A stretch of DNA of 5,473 nt from Streptosporangiaceae bacterium (GTDB lineage Bacteria > Actinomycetota > Actinomycetes > Streptosporangiales > Streptosporangiaceae): contig JASIBJ010000752.1 of assembly GCA_030045215.1 (NCBI GenBank), positions 1 through 5,473 of the forward strand, written 5' to 3'. Positions 5,364 through 5,473 of the stretch are shown here, piece by piece; the first letter of the stretch is position 1, and each line of letters starts with the position of its first letter. The translations under genes and the position numbers were made by a program. The notes beneath the pieces were generated by a model. The model was not told the DNA's origin. It worked only from the letters and a program-made list of their open reading frames with translations, and searched no databases.

Positions 5364-5439
5364 GCCGCCTTAGCTCAGTCGGCAGAGCGATTCACTCGTA
5401 ATGAATAGGTCGTCGGTTCGATTCCGACAGGCGGCTCCA
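5364..5439 (+). tRNA. tRNA-Thr (anticodon CGU)
   Basis: A complete cloverleaf can be drawn. The acceptor stem GCCGCCT/AGGCGGC (5364-5370 with 5429-5435) has all seven pairs. The D stem is GCTC/GAGC (5373-5376 with 5385-5388). The anticodon stem is ATTCA/TGAAT (5390-5394 with 5402-5406), with loop CTCGTAA. The T stem is GTCGG/CCGAC (5412-5416 with 5424-5428), with loop TTCGATT. The anticodon CGT (5397-5399) reads the threonine codon ACG, a frequent codon in high-GC genomes. The discriminator base is T (5436) and CCA (5437-5439) is encoded, so no CCA addition is needed for maturation. Confidence 0.97.
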
Positions 5440-5473
5440 GCTCACAGGCCCTGTCCGGCCATTCAGTCCAGTC

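Noticed and set aside
5445..5456. ACAGGCCCTGT short palindrome after the tRNA as a terminator
   Set aside because: The stem is only four to five pairs with a minimal loop and no U-rich tail, and the window ends soon after.
1..5473. CRISPR array, insertion sequence, attachment site, riboswitch or toxin-antitoxin pair
   Set aside because: No regularly spaced repeats, transposase motifs, terminal inverted repeats with target duplications, recognisable riboswitch cores, or small paired genes were seen.

Overview
The window looks like a chromosomal housekeeping locus from a high-GC actinobacterium. The evidence is codon use with strong G/C third positions, many GTG starts, a DNA topoisomerase I with a basic Lys/Ala tail, a thymidylate kinase fused to a transporter, and a PSP1 protein of actinobacterial type. 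The Streptomyces/Streptosporangiales/Frankia side of the phylum fits best, but genus cannot be read from this sequence. All supported genes lie on the plus strand.

Layout: (1) 3-224, the C-terminal end of topA. (2) 225-628, a 404-base gap with no supported gene. It holds a strong inverted repeat (282-332, probable terminator), two smaller hairpins, a 10-bp palindrome, three copies of an 8-mer, and a -10-like element exactly placed for leaderless transcription of the next gene. (3) 629-2737, one reading frame encoding a 12-helix MFS-type membrane domain followed by a complete thymidylate kinase. (4) 2734-3903, holB (DNA polymerase III delta'), overlapping the previous gene by 4 bases. (5) 3996-4434, a broken sigma-70 family sigma factor: region 2 is intact, then comes a +1 frameshift at CTT TAG, and region 4 is missing or scrambled. 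(6) 4482-5330, a PSP1/RicT-type protein with paired cysteine motifs, apparently leaderless. (7) 5364-5439, tRNA-Thr(CGU) with encoded CCA, whose likely -10 box overlaps the PSP1 stop codon.

How it fits together: topA, tmk and holB serve DNA replication (supercoil relaxation, dTTP supply, clamp loading). The order tmk - holB - PSP1 is also found in Bacillus subtilis (tmk-yaaQ-yaaR-holB-ricT), so this is an old gene neighbourhood. Here the damaged sigma-factor gene sits between holB and the PSP1 gene, and the latter has its own promoter-like element.

I see no convincing wholly new system. The points most worth following up are the transporter-kinase fusion, the prfB-like CTT TAG frameshift in the sigma-factor remnant, and the repeated leaderless promoter layout (TANNNT, six bases, GTG).
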